A program made the translations under genes and the position numbers. From NCBI GenBank assembly GCA_023419055.1, contig JAEZYO010000489.1:1-17709 (forward strand): a DNA stretch of 17,709 nt, read 5' to 3'. Positions 1 through 7,342 of this stretch are shown one piece after another; the stretch's first letter is position 1, and the number at the start of each line of letters is the position of its first letter. The stretch comes from Pseudomonadota bacterium (lineage in GTDB: Bacteria > Myxococcota > Polyangia > Polyangiales > Polyangiaceae). The notes beneath the pieces were generated by a model. The model was not told where the DNA came from. It saw only the letters and a program-made list of their open reading frames with translations, and did no database searches.

Positions 1-164
1 TTCGCGTCGCAGGCGCCGCAATGCCTCGGATCGCGCTCGACGACGACGCACTCTTTGCCGCAGACGACGCAAGGCTCCCCGTCCTTGGACGCGATGAGAT
101 CGACGTTTCGCTCACCGCAAGCGCCGAGCAAGAGAAGCACCAGAGTGATTCCATGACGCGGCAT
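1..164 (-). CDS. Cys-rich lipoprotein, 3' end beyond window
   Basis: The first 54 codons of a gene that runs off the left edge. The product starts MPRHGITLVLLLLGAC: a short basic N-terminus, a leucine stretch and a lipobox (LGAC, Cys16), so it is a probable lipoprotein. After the lipidation site come C32, C35, C39, C49 and C52 in the pattern CxxCGKxC...DPxHCGAC. I recognise this as a Cys-rich motif frequent in myxobacterial surface proteins, often misannotated; its function is unknown and disulfide bonding is likely. The ATG shares one base with the upstream stop (TGATG at 166-162), so translation is probably coupled to the preceding exported-protein gene, making this the last visible member of the sigma factor operon. 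Codon choice is typical of the window. Confidence 0.75.
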   Translation of the reverse strand, partial: MPRHGITLVLLLLGACGERNVDLIASKDGEPCVVCGKECVVVERDPRHCGACDA

Positions 165-1144
165 CAGAACAGCACCTCACCACCGAAGGCCCCGGCGAGC
201 AGCGGTTGTCCCGCTCGCACGACCGGTCGCTCGAGGAAGCGCACCACCGGCTGCGGCGAGAGCCAGAGGCAATCGAAGCGGCCCACGAGCTCGACCGCGA
301 CAGCGTCGCTCTCGTAGACGCGAAAGCTCGCTCCGGCGAGTCCACCGAACGTCGCGGTCCAGACGAGCTCGCTCTTCGCCTGAAGGCCGCGCAAGGTCTT
401 GCTCTCCCCCGCGAGCGCATAGGCACCGCCGGACAGGCCGAAAAAAGGCGAAGCCGCGCGCCCGAAGAGAGGATCGATGCGCAAGCTCCCGAGCACGAGC
501 GCCTGATCGAAGGTCGCCTCACCTTCGGGCTCCGCGATGCGCGTCTCCGCCGCCGATAGTGCGCGAACCTCGAGCCGTAGCGCCTCCAACCTGAACCCGA
601 CCGTCAGCATCGTCGCGACCGCGGCGGGAAGGCCGGATGGATGTCCCAGGACTTCGAGACCGAGACCCACCCCGAAGCGCGGCTCTCTCGGGACCGCCAC
701 CCGAGCTTCTGGCTCTTCGGACGAGAGCCCGCGGCCACGCAGGATCTCCACGCTGCGAAGCGCGAGGGTGCGTGAAGCATCGATGCCTTCGCCGTCCGAG
801 CGAGCGGTCGCGAGCTCCCCGAGTTCGTGCGGCTGAGGGCGAGTCCAGATCTCCGCGACCAGACTCTTCCCGTCGCTCCGCACGCGAATCGCCGCGGGCG
901 CGTTCGACTGCGTCGCCACGTTCTCGAGCTCTGCGTCCGCCTCCACTCGCGCGGCGTCCACCACGATGACCTCGTAGCCGCTCGCGTCGAGCTCCGCTCG
1001 AAGCTGCATGAAGGCACCTCGCTCCGCGTCGCTCGAGGTGTCAGGCTGAACGAGAGCGACCGCGAGCCCGGCGTGGGCAATACGACTGACGAGGACCAAG
1101 AGCGTGGAGAGGGCAAACGCCCTGAGCAGGCTCGCGAGGCTCAC
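164..1144 (-). CDS. exported protein of unknown function
   Basis: 326 residues from a GTG start. The N-terminus is a classic signal peptide with a hydrophobic stretch at about 8-22 and a probable cleavage after AHA at residue 25. Residues 27-150 alternate short strands and helices and include a segment about building a value from a byte-like 'Asp-Ala' region, but I recognise no family. The C-terminal half (about 155-326) is rich in alternating Gly/aromatic/hydrophobic residues (FGVGLGLEVLG, FFGLSGGAYALAG, AGAFGGEVLF at the very end), which suggests a small outer-membrane beta barrel or a periplasmic beta domain. The GTG start overlaps the stop of the FecR-domain gene by four bases (GTGA, 1144-1141), so it is translationally coupled to it. 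A role as an envelope partner of the sigma/FecR pair is inference. Confidence 0.8.
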   Translation of the reverse strand: MSLASLLRAFALSTLLVLVSRIAHAGLAVALVQPDTSSDAERGAFMQLRAELDASGYEVIVVDAARVEADAELENVATQSNAPAAIRVRSDGKSLVAEIWTRPQPHELGELATARSDGEGIDASRTLALRSVEILRGRGLSSEEPEARVAVPREPRFGVGLGLEVLGHPSGLPAAVATMLTVGFRLEALRLEVRALSAAETRIAEPEGEATFDQALVLGSLRIDPLFGRAASPFFGLSGGAYALAGESKTLRGLQAKSELVWTATFGGLAGASFRVYESDAVAVELVGRFDCLWLSPQPVVRFLERPVVRAGQPLLAGAFGGEVLF

Positions 1145-2355
1145 CGAGCCAGAGTACTAGCCTTTTTCGCGTAAGGGCCGCTCGGAAAGCGCCGCAGGTA
1201 TTCTTCTGCTGCCTGGCGGGCCTCTTCCCGCCGGCCGAGGCGCGACAGCACCAGCATTCGCCGCCCCCGAGCCTCGGGAGCCAGCTTGCCACCCTCCGCG
1301 AGGTACTGGTCGTAGTAGCGGAGCGCGGAGCGGAGATCGTTCGCGTCGTCTGCCTGGCGACCGAGCAAGAAGGTAGCCGAAGCGGCGGCTTCCGTGCGCG
1401 GAAAGCGCGTACGCAGCGTCGAGAGCACTCGCTGGGCGAGCGCAGCCTCTCCCTGGAACCGAGCGGCGTCCGCGAGCGCTCGAAGGTCGCTCATCGATCC
1501 CGAAGCGAGCACCTCGTTCACGCCGCGCCGCTTCGCCGCCTGCAAGATCAGCGAGTAGTCGCCGCGCGAAAGGAGCTCGGACCAGCTCGCCTCCCGCGAG
1601 GCGGACGGGGTCCGAGGAACCTCCTGGATCGCCGGTGCCGGCACTTCAGCCGAGCTCGCTGCACTCGGCGACGGAGCGGGTGACGACTCCGGGCTCACGC
1701 GAAACTCTTCTTGCCCCGAGACGCGACGAGGCTCGTCGAGCCCTGGTCCAGTGACGATCACCGAACCCTGGCGCATCTTCAACGAGAGGGCCTGGCTCTT
1801 CCCCTCCCAGCTGAGCGCGAAGGCCGTACCCGTCACGTGAACCACGTACGGTCCTGCCTTGACCTCCCAGCGAGTGCCGGGGCGGTGCACGACGTCGAAG
1901 CTCGCGCTGCCGGTCTCGAGCGAGAGCACCTGCTTCTCGTCCTCGCTCTCGGTGATGCGCGCACGAGCTCCAGGCGAGAGCTCGACCTCGCTGCCGTCGT
2001 GGAAGCGAATGGCGAGCGACGAGTCGGCTTTCGCGGCGTAGTACTCGCCCACGTCACCGCGCACCTTACCCACGCGAAAACCCGCGTGGTCTTCGGACGA
2101 GTCGAGGAAGAGCGACCGGGCGCCCAACGTCGCCATCAGCATCGTCGCCGCCGCGACCGGGACCAGCAGAAATCTCCCTACCTTCGCGCGACGAGCGCGG
2201 AGCTCTCGCTCGCGAACCGCGGTCTCGATCAAACCTGCGCGCGCTGCAGCGTAGCCGACGTTGGGCGCGATGACCTCCTTCGACTTCCCGCGCTCGCCGC
2301 TCGCGAACGCTTCGCGCAGGAGCCTGCCGGCGGTGTGTGAGAGGGCGGACTTCAT
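1141..2355 (-). CDS. FecR-domain membrane protein with TPR-like C-terminus
   Basis: 404 residues. Residues 1-60 are cytoplasmic, basic and helical with no HxxxCxxC zinc anti-sigma motif. A single membrane span lies at about 61-79 (VGRFLLVPVAAATMLMATLG). A FecR domain covers about 95-220, with the typical GDVGEY, HDGSEVELSPGARA and VHVTGTAFALSW segments. A Pro/Ser/Ala linker follows (about 222-255). The C-terminus (about 265-404) consists of paired helices resembling TPR repeats of the YbgF/outer-membrane-assembly type. FecR-domain proteins next to ECF sigma factors act as membrane-spanning regulators that bind the sigma factor inside and read a periplasmic signal, and that role is inferred here. 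Its ATG overlaps the sigma factor stop by four bases (ATGA, 2355-2352), and its own stop overlaps the next GTG. Confidence 0.9.
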   Translation of the reverse strand: MKSALSHTAGRLLREAFASGERGKSKEVIAPNVGYAAARAGLIETAVRERELRARRAKVGRFLLVPVAAATMLMATLGARSLFLDSSEDHAGFRVGKVRGDVGEYYAAKADSSLAIRFHDGSEVELSPGARARITESEDEKQVLSLETGSASFDVVHRPGTRWEVKAGPYVVHVTGTAFALSWEGKSQALSLKMRQGSVIVTGPGLDEPRRVSGQEEFRVSPESSPAPSPSAASSAEVPAPAIQEVPRTPSASREASWSELLSRGDYSLILQAAKRRGVNEVLASGSMSDLRALADAARFQGEAALAQRVLSTLRTRFPRTEAAASATFLLGRQADDANDLRSALRYYDQYLAEGGKLAPEARGRRMLVLSRLGRREEARQAAEEYLRRFPSGPYAKKASTLAR

Positions 2356-3029
2356 CGCGACCTCTCCAGGTAGTCGCGCAGGACCGGGTCGGCCTGGGCG
2401 ACGGCTTCGAACGCGCGCTCCGCCCGCGAGATGCGGCGCTTGATCGTCGCCAGCGAGACGCCTTCGAGCCTCGCTATTTCGGTGAGCTCGAGCTCCTCCA
2501 CGTGGCGCAGCACGAACAAGATCCGCGACGTGGAGTCCAAGCGATTGAGCGCGCGATCCAGCCGCTGCAGGCCCTCGCGGGCGAGTGGATCATCGTGGAC
2601 CCAGTGAGTCACCTCGAGCTCGCCGAGACCGATGAAGCGCCGCAGCGCTCGTCGCCGGAGCTCGTTCTTCGCGAGCCGGATCGCGAAGCTTCCGACGAAG
2701 CTCGAGAACGCGCTCGGATCACGCAAGGTGGAGGCGCGGCGGATGACGGCCAGGAACGTCTCCTGAACCAGGTCGTCGATATCCGTCGCGTTGCCCAGCG
2801 TCCGGATGAGGAGCCGGCGAACGGTCGGCAAGTAGCGATCGAACAACTCCGCCACCGCGGCCGGCCGAGCCTCGATCACCCCGAGCAGGAGCTCGGCCTC
2901 GCTGCTCTTGCTGTACGAGAGGGCGATAACCTGCGACGAAGCGCGAGGCTCCGGGGCCGGGTCAGGGGCAGAAAGCGGCTGGGACGCCCACACAGCCCGC
3001 AGTGTGCCCGGGCAGGACCCACGGCTCAA
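2352..3029 (-). CDS. ECF-type RNA polymerase sigma factor
   Basis: 225 residues from the longest start. Sigma region 2 spans about 60-130 (LFDRYLPTVRRLL, then DIDDLVQETFLAVIRR, the region 2.2 core). Region 4 spans about 160-210 (LDSTSRILFVLRHVEELELTEIA, then VSLATIKRRISRA as the helix-turn-helix that reads the -35 element). Regions 1 and 3 are absent, as in ECF factors. It should redirect RNA polymerase to envelope or stress genes under control of the FecR-domain protein encoded immediately downstream. The start is uncertain: the longest frame uses TTG at 3029, and GTG at 2993 is an alternative that keeps all conserved regions. Neither has a good Shine-Dalgarno. Residues 1-45 (Pro/Ala/Ser-rich) look unconserved. 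Confidence 0.9.
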   Translation of the reverse strand: MSRGSCPGTLRAVWASQPLSAPDPAPEPRASSQVIALSYSKSSEAELLLGVIEARPAAVAELFDRYLPTVRRLLIRTLGNATDIDDLVQETFLAVIRRASTLRDPSAFSSFVGSFAIRLAKNELRRRALRRFIGLGELEVTHWVHDDPLAREGLQRLDRALNRLDSTSRILFVLRHVEELELTEIARLEGVSLATIKRRISRAERAFEAVAQADPVLRDYLERSR

Positions 3030-3035
3030 TAAACG

Positions 3036-3047
3036 GCGTCATGACGC
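3036..3047. promoter_or_regulatory. 12-bp palindrome upstream of sigma factor start
   Basis: GCGTCATGACGC is a perfect 12-base palindrome 6 bp upstream of the TTG codon at 3029. It covers the stop of the possible small leader gene. A palindrome this close to a start may bind a dimeric regulator, but nothing else supports this, and short palindromes are frequent in GC-rich DNA. Confidence 0.2.
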
Positions 3048-3200
3048 GCCGCGGCGAAGCTCTGGCCCTTTTAATGCCTCGCCCCGGATCTCGGGACCCG
3101 GGTGCCGACACCGCGCGTCCTCCCGGGCCACGGCGTCGCGCGACTCCCGCGCCGTCCCTTCGAGTGAGACGATGAACCGGAGCTCGACCTCGACGTTCAC
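3039..3200 (-). CDS. possible 53-residue leader protein upstream of the sigma factor
   Basis: A short open frame reading GTG (3200) to TGA (3039) in the same direction as the sigma gene, ending 9 bp before the TTG at 3029. The product begins MNVEVELRFIVSLEGTARES and is highly charged, with one Cys and no signal peptide. About nine in ten of the first 40 codons end in G or C, which is how real genes in this window look; the signal fades in the last 12 codons. An in-frame TAG lies just upstream of the start. There is no clear Shine-Dalgarno and I recognise no family. It could be a small regulatory or leader protein of the operon, or the decayed end of a longer gene. Confidence 0.35.
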   Translation of the reverse strand: MNVEVELRFIVSLEGTARESRDAVAREDARCRHPGPEIRGEALKGPELRRGAS

Positions 3201-3765
3201 GACTCGCGTGCTCTAGAGCGACAAACGGTGTGATCGAATGAGCCCGCCGCGAAGCGGCGGCGTGGGGTGGGCCCCGAATTTCCTCCTTCGAGGATCGCGA
3301 AGCACGTCACTTCCGCGGGGCGGCCTCACTACCGCGTACGAATCCTCGCTCGGGATTCGAAACGACTGCGCTGCGTCGTCGGCACTTCATGAAGCGAGCG
3401 GTTGTCACCAGTGCTCGTTTCGAGAACGAGGTAGAGCGGGAATATCCGCGCTTGCGCGGCGCATCACGACGTCGGAACACGCTCGAAAACCGTGTCCGAA
3501 AACGCCGTGCTTTGAATTCCGCAGTGCGCCACTCTTCGACGTACAAAGGTTCGCTCGCGAGCGCGTCGGCCCGGATGTTTCCGCGATCGCGAACGCGTGT
3601 GAGAGGCCTTGCAACCGATTCCGAGTCAGTGCATGAGGAGCTCCGCAGTCGGTGGCTCAGCCGCGCGAGAAAAGGCTCTTAACGAAGAGCGAGCCACATC
3701 GTCGTTCGGGCTGCACGCGGTGGACGCGTGGAGCTCTGGACGGTGGACGCCGTCGTGTTCGAACC
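3201..3765. other. 565-bp low-coding region with hairpins
   Basis: No frame here has the third-position G/C bias or protein-like composition of the neighbouring genes, and by eye the DNA is less GC-rich (many AA/TT runs, e.g. 3480-3520). It separates the leftward sigma operon from the rightward envelope cluster, so both promoters should lie here or at its edges. It contains several stem-loops: 3244-3260 (7-bp stem, GAA loop), 3339-3359 (CGAATCC/GGATTCG, 7-nt loop), 3414-3430 (CTCGTT/AACGAG, 5-nt loop) and 3675-3690 (GCTCTT/AAGAGC, AACG loop), plus the palindrome GCTCTAGAGC at 3210-3219. I could not place a convincing -35/-10 pair. Decayed former coding DNA is one explanation. Confidence 0.5.
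3241..3277. repeat. GC-rich stem-loop with conserved-looking flank
   Basis: CCGCCGC-GAA-GCGGCGG is a perfect 7-bp stem with a 3-nt loop (3244-3260), followed by CGTGGGGTGGGCCCC. The compact hairpin plus G-rich flank resembles dispersed intergenic elements of large myxobacterial genomes. Only one copy lies in this window, so the repeat status is a guess. It has no U-tract and is unlikely to be an intrinsic terminator. Confidence 0.25.
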
Positions 3766-4602
3766 ATGGATACGCTCAAGATGAAGGCGAAGAACGAGAC
3801 GGACTCGACGCCCCGCGCGGAGAGTGCTCCCGAGAGCCGAGATCGGGCGCCGTCCGACCATCCTCCGCCACCCGCCAAGCTTCCGTCTTGGCGCCCCACT
3901 GTCCCGGGTGTTCAACCTCGACCGACGCTCCACGGCGTACAGCCGCTCATCACGCTCCGCGGTCTCAGCGCCCCCACCGAGCACGACCTGCCGATTCAGC
4001 GCGACACTCCGCCCGAGGTCGTCGAAGCCCCCTTCGAGGTGCCGCCGATCAGCGCTCATCGCGTGCCGGCCGATCTGGAGCGCTACCTCAGCGGCGGCGA
4101 AGTGTCCGACGTCGGCCCCGCTTCCCCGCCCAACCGAGGGCTGATCGTTCCCAGGTGGAGCACGAGCGACTCGAGCCCGAGCTCGACGCGAGAACGCTTC
4201 GAGCGCCGAGAACGAGTCCGTCGCTAGGGCCTCGGCATCGCAGTCGGGTTCGGGACTTTCGCGCTCGTCGTCGGCGCCGTCGTGCTCTTGGGTTCGCCGG
4301 ATCGAGCGAAACGCTCGACGCGAACGACGATGCCTGTCGCGCCTCCCGGCGTGAATCAACCTCTGGAGGTGCGCGAGGTCGTCCCTACCTCGCCTCCCGC
4401 CCCATCTCCCGTCGCCGAGCTCGCGCCACCGCCCCCGGAGCCATCGTCCGTAGTCGAAGCGGAGACGCTCCCGGTCTCCGGCGCCGAGCCCTCCGAGCGC
4501 GCGAACGCCGCGATCGCGGCCTTGAAAAAGCCGGCGCCTCCCGCTCCGCCGTCACGACGAAACTTGTTCTCGCAAGTGCCCGCGCGCCCCGCCGTGGATT
4601 GA
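3766..4602 (+). pseudogene. proline-rich single-pass membrane protein interrupted by in-frame TAG
   Basis: One reading frame carries an N-terminal part of 153 codons (MDTLKMKAKNETDSTPRAES...), a TAG at 4225-4227, and then continues in the same frame to TGA at 4600-4602. The N-part is Pro-rich, with a short internal repeat GVQPxxTL (residues 48-55 and 57-64), and ends in a basic cluster ERFERRERVRR. Immediately after the TAG comes a perfect membrane span (GLGIAVGFGTFALVVGAVVLLG), then a Pro/Ala/Glu-rich tail to ...NLFSQVPARPAVD. Basic residues directly before a span are the normal positive-inside arrangement, and no start codon exists between the TAG and the span. The natural reading is one roughly 278-residue protein broken by a single base change, a sequencing error, or read-through. 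Start at 3766 or the in-frame ATG at 3781. The stop lies 15 bp before the PEGA gene. Function unknown. Confidence 0.65.
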
Positions 4603-4617
4603 TTCGGAGTTCGACGC

Positions 4618-5676
4618 ATGCCTTCCTCATCGCTTTCCTTTCGACGCCGCCTTTGCGCTCGTTCACTGGCTGCGCTGCTCCTCGTCCTCTCGCCCGAACT
4701 CCACGCGCAAGAAGCCACGCCGACGGACGCGTCGGTCCAGCTCAAGTACCGCCGCGCCATCCAGGCGTTCGAGCAGAAGCGCTGGGAAGAGTCGCGGCGG
4801 CTATTGGTCGAGCTCTGGGCGACGGCGCGGACGTACGACGTCGCCATCTCCCTCGTGCAGGTCGAATACCAGCTCGAGCGGCGCGCCGCGGCGGCGCGCT
4901 ATCTCGCCTTCGCGCTCGATCACGCCCCGCCCACCGAGAGCTTGGCCAACCTCGAAGAGTACCGGAAGAACCTCGCGGAGCTCGAGGAGGTGGTCGGGCG
5001 CGCGCAGATCAACGCGACCAAGCCCGACGCCGAGCTTTACGTCGACGGCGAGCTCGTCGGGCGATCGCCGCTCGACGAGAACGTTTATCTCGAAGTGGGC
5101 AAGCACACGATCGAGGCGCGCCTCGGGACGAACACGGCGGCGAAGGTGATCGACGTGGTCGCGGGCAGCCGTCACGACGTGCGGCTCGAGTTCGCGAGCG
5201 CCCCAACACCGGCCCCGGCCACGGCCACGGCGGTTCGCCCGAAGCCTCTCCCCGCGAAGGTGCCCGAACGCTCCGAAGAGCCCGCCGATCGCAGTCTCTT
5301 ACCCGCCCTGATCGGCGGAACGCTCGCGGCCGCCGGCATTGGGATGTTCGTCGGGTTCCGCGTCTCGGCGAGCTCCGACGACGACAGGATCGAGAGGCTC
5401 GCGCGCGAGCACGGCAGCTCCGGCTGCAGCGCTGCTGCGACACGTCCTGCCTCTTGCGAGGATCAGCGAGAGGCGCTCGAGAGCTACGACCGCAAGCGAG
5501 ACTGGTCGACGGCTGGAGCCGCCGTCGCCGCCACCGCCATCGCCGGCACGGTAGGCTACTACCTCTTTTGGCCCCATCCTCGGCGTTCGCGCGAGACGGG
5601 TCAGCGCAAACCGGCCGACATTCGCGCCTCGCTCGGCACCGACGAGGCGACGCTCTGGGTCCAGGGATCCTTTTGA
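4618..5676 (+). CDS. PEGA-domain envelope protein
   Basis: 352 residues, start ATG 4618 preceded by GGAG at 4607-4610. A signal peptide covers about 1-30 (basic RRRLCAR, hydrophobic core, cleavage after LHA). Residues 35-125 are helical and TPR-like (YRRAIQAFEQKRWEESRRLL). A PEGA domain lies at about 128-193: INATKPDAELYVDGELVGRSP followed by the V..G.H.I.A pattern, the short surface-layer-type beta domain that gives the family its name. A Pro/Ala linker precedes two hydrophobic segments at about 227-249 and 297-318, flanking a loop with C270 and C280 that may form a disulfide. This architecture is common in myxobacteria and the molecular role is unknown. It lies 15 bp after the interrupted membrane-protein gene and 7 bp before the Gly-rich protein gene, so the three are probably co-transcribed. 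Confidence 0.85.
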   Translation: MPSSSLSFRRRLCARSLAALLLVLSPELHAQEATPTDASVQLKYRRAIQAFEQKRWEESRRLLVELWATARTYDVAISLVQVEYQLERRAAAARYLAFALDHAPPTESLANLEEYRKNLAELEEVVGRAQINATKPDAELYVDGELVGRSPLDENVYLEVGKHTIEARLGTNTAAKVIDVVAGSRHDVRLEFASAPTPAPATATAVRPKPLPAKVPERSEEPADRSLLPALIGGTLAAAGIGMFVGFRVSASSDDDRIERLAREHGSSGCSAAATRPASCEDQREALESYDRKRDWSTAGAAVAATAIAGTVGYYLFWPHPRRSRETGQRKPADIRASLGTDEATLWVQGSF

Positions 5677-5683
5677 ACGAGCG

Positions 5684-7264
5684 ATGCGCATGCCTCATCG
5701 ATTTCCGCTCTTCACTTCCACAGCGACGCTGGTCCTTGCCATCGGAACGACCGCCGTCAGCTGCTCGAACCGCGCCGAGGACTGCTCCGAAGCCTCCACG
5801 TGCCCTTCCGCCGCCGAAGGCAGCGCGGCGAGCGGTGGCGAAGCCGGAGCTCCCAGCGGAGCAGGCGGTGAATCGAACGCCGCCGGAAACGGCGCGGGCG
5901 GCGATGGAGAGGCGGGCGGTGGTGACGGCGCAGGCGGCCACGACGGCGGTCCGTGCGACTCCAGCAAGAGCCCGCTCGAAGAAACGTGCCTGATCGACGA
6001 GGAGCACGCAGTGTTCGTGGCGCCTTCGGGCAGTGACGACGACTCCGGCTCGCGAAAGGCTCCCGTGGCGACACTGACCCGAGCCATCGAGCTCGCCGCC
6101 TCCGAAAAGCTCGTCGTGGTGTGCAGCGGCAGCTACGACGAGAAGGTCGAGATCACGATCGGCGCGCGCGTCCACGGAGGCTTTTCGTGCGACGACTGGT
6201 CGCCGAGCGACGAGCGCCCGAGCTTCCGCCCAAGTGACGAGGGGTTCGCGCTCGAGATCGACGACGTGGACGATCCAGTCCTCATCGAACGGGTTTCGTT
6301 CGAGGTGAGCGCAGCGAGCCATCCCGGCGACTCAGCGATCGCGGCCTTCGTGCACTCGTCTTCCCAGGTCACGCTGCGGGAGGTGGAGCTCGTGGCGGGC
6401 GACGGCGCCTCGGGCAAGGACGGCGTCCTCACCGCTTTCGAGTTCCCGGAGCCTTCGACGTTGAACGGCAACCCCGAGGGTCCGGCGACGATGGGCGGCG
6501 GCGAGAAGATCTGCGCCTGTCAGAACGAAGAGCTGACGAGCGTCGGCGGACTCGGTGGGATGCCCGCAGCGAGCGGCGACCAAGGCACGGCCGGGTTGCC
6601 CACGCGTGAGGGGCCCGGCGGCGAGCCTGGAACAGCGGGCGCAGCGTGCAACAGCGGCGGCGGCGGCGGCGACGGCGCCGACGCTCTCCCGACTCCGAGC
6701 GCTCCGGGCGCAGCCGAATTGGGCTCGGCGTTGCCGAGCGGTTGGATCCCCCGTGACGGTGGACACGGCAGCGTCGGTCACCCCGGTCAAGGCGGCGGCG
6801 GCGGCGCGAGCCGAACCAGCGCCGGCCACGGAGGAGGAGGAGGCTGCGGCGGCTGCGGGGGCAACGGCGGCAAGGGTGGCCAGGGCGGCGGCGCTTCCAT
6901 CGCGCTCTTGCTGGTCGACTCCCCCGTCACCCTCGAGGCTTGCTCACTCGACACCGGAGACGCGGGTCACGGTGGCAAGGGCGCCCCTGGACAGTCGGGC
7001 CAGCAAGGCTTCGGCAGCGGGGGGCTCCCCGTCAGCACGGTGAACTCCTGCGCGGGCGGGAACGGCGGCAAAGGCGGGAACGGCGGCGCGGGCGGAGGCG
7101 GCGCGGGCGGCGTATCGGCCGGGATCGTCTGGACGGGCAAGCTCGTCCCGAGCGTTTCCGGCGACACCTCCATCACGCACGGTGACGCCGGGCACGCGGG
7201 GCAAGGCGGCGCCGAGGACAACGCCGGCGTCGAAGGCAAAGCCCAGAAAATCCTGGCGCTCTGA
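5684..7264 (+). CDS. Gly-rich exported protein with beta-helix-like region (PGRS-like)
   Basis: 526 residues. The N-terminus has a hydrophobic export signal ending TAVSC (Cys27), a plausible but imperfect lipobox, so it is exported and perhaps lipidated. A Gly/Ala/Ser linker (about 45-90) leads to a region at about 105-240 starting HAVFVAPSGSDDDSGSRKAP and ...LTRAIELAAS, the pattern of DUF1565-type right-handed beta-helix proteins. From about 265 on it is dominated by Gly-Gly-X runs (e.g. GGNGGKGGNGGAGGGGAGG at 458-476), broken by a short ordinary segment (404-425). Similar proteins are often called PGRS family in myxobacteria by analogy with mycobacterial PE-PGRS; no homology to those is implied. 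Ten or more Cys residues suggest disulfides. Likely surface or matrix protein. The start may be the second ATG at 5690. Confidence 0.8.
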   Translation: MRMPHRFPLFTSTATLVLAIGTTAVSCSNRAEDCSEASTCPSAAEGSAASGGEAGAPSGAGGESNAAGNGAGGDGEAGGGDGAGGHDGGPCDSSKSPLEETCLIDEEHAVFVAPSGSDDDSGSRKAPVATLTRAIELAASEKLVVVCSGSYDEKVEITIGARVHGGFSCDDWSPSDERPSFRPSDEGFALEIDDVDDPVLIERVSFEVSAASHPGDSAIAAFVHSSSQVTLREVELVAGDGASGKDGVLTAFEFPEPSTLNGNPEGPATMGGGEKICACQNEELTSVGGLGGMPAASGDQGTAGLPTREGPGGEPGTAGAACNSGGGGGDGADALPTPSAPGAAELGSALPSGWIPRDGGHGSVGHPGQGGGGGASRTSAGHGGGGGCGGCGGNGGKGGQGGGASIALLLVDSPVTLEACSLDTGDAGHGGKGAPGQSGQQGFGSGGLPVSTVNSCAGGNGGKGGNGGAGGGGAGGVSAGIVWTGKLVPSVSGDTSITHGDAGHAGQGGAEDNAGVEGKAQKILAL

Positions 7265-7305
7265 AAGGGCTCCGGCGCGGAACGCGACTCGCAGCGCTGC
7301 GCGGC

Positions 7306-7333
7306 TTGCCCGGATAGTATACCCCCCTATACT
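7306..7333 (+). promoter_or_regulatory. promoter of the dmeRF-like operon
   Basis: TTGCCC at 7306-7311 and TATACT at 7328-7333 form a good sigma-70 type pair with a 16-bp spacer. The expected transcription start (about 7340) is only some 3 bases before the GTG at 7343, so the message would have almost no leader and no Shine-Dalgarno. The -10 box and much of the spacer are embedded in the operator. Confidence 0.6.
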
Positions 7334-7336
7334 ATC
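7313..7336. promoter_or_regulatory. RcnR/DmeR-type operator
   Basis: GATAGTATA and TATACTATC, a perfect 9-bp inverted repeat, flank a run of six C (7322-7327). A G/C tract bounded by A/T-rich inverted arms containing AGTA/TACT is the known operator form of the RcnR/CsoR repressor family (TACT-G6-AGTA for rcnA), and AT-rich arms around C6 resemble the site reported for rhizobial dmeRF. The site overlaps the -10 box and ends 6 bp before the repressor start, so binding should block polymerase and give autoregulation. Recognition is from memory; the symmetry is directly visible. Confidence 0.8.
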
Positions 7337-7342
7337 GGCGCC

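Noticed and set aside
3238..3636. Open frames on both strands in the 3201-3765 gap
   Set aside because: Composition is not protein-like, third positions show no G/C bias, and there are no motifs.
3609..5993. A 794-codon open frame on the plus strand
   Set aside because: Its product is Arg/Ala/Ser-rich without domains and it runs across the amber-interrupted gene, the PEGA gene and the Gly-rich gene in another frame. It is a GC-rich shadow frame.
5009..6322. A 437-codon open frame on the minus strand
   Set aside because: Antisense to the PEGA and Gly-rich genes, with Arg-rich low-complexity sequence and no recognisable domain.
7290..7301. CGCAGCGCTGCG palindrome upstream of the dmeR promoter
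   Set aside because: A GC-only palindrome without a loop, outside the promoter. Such sites are expected by chance at this base composition.
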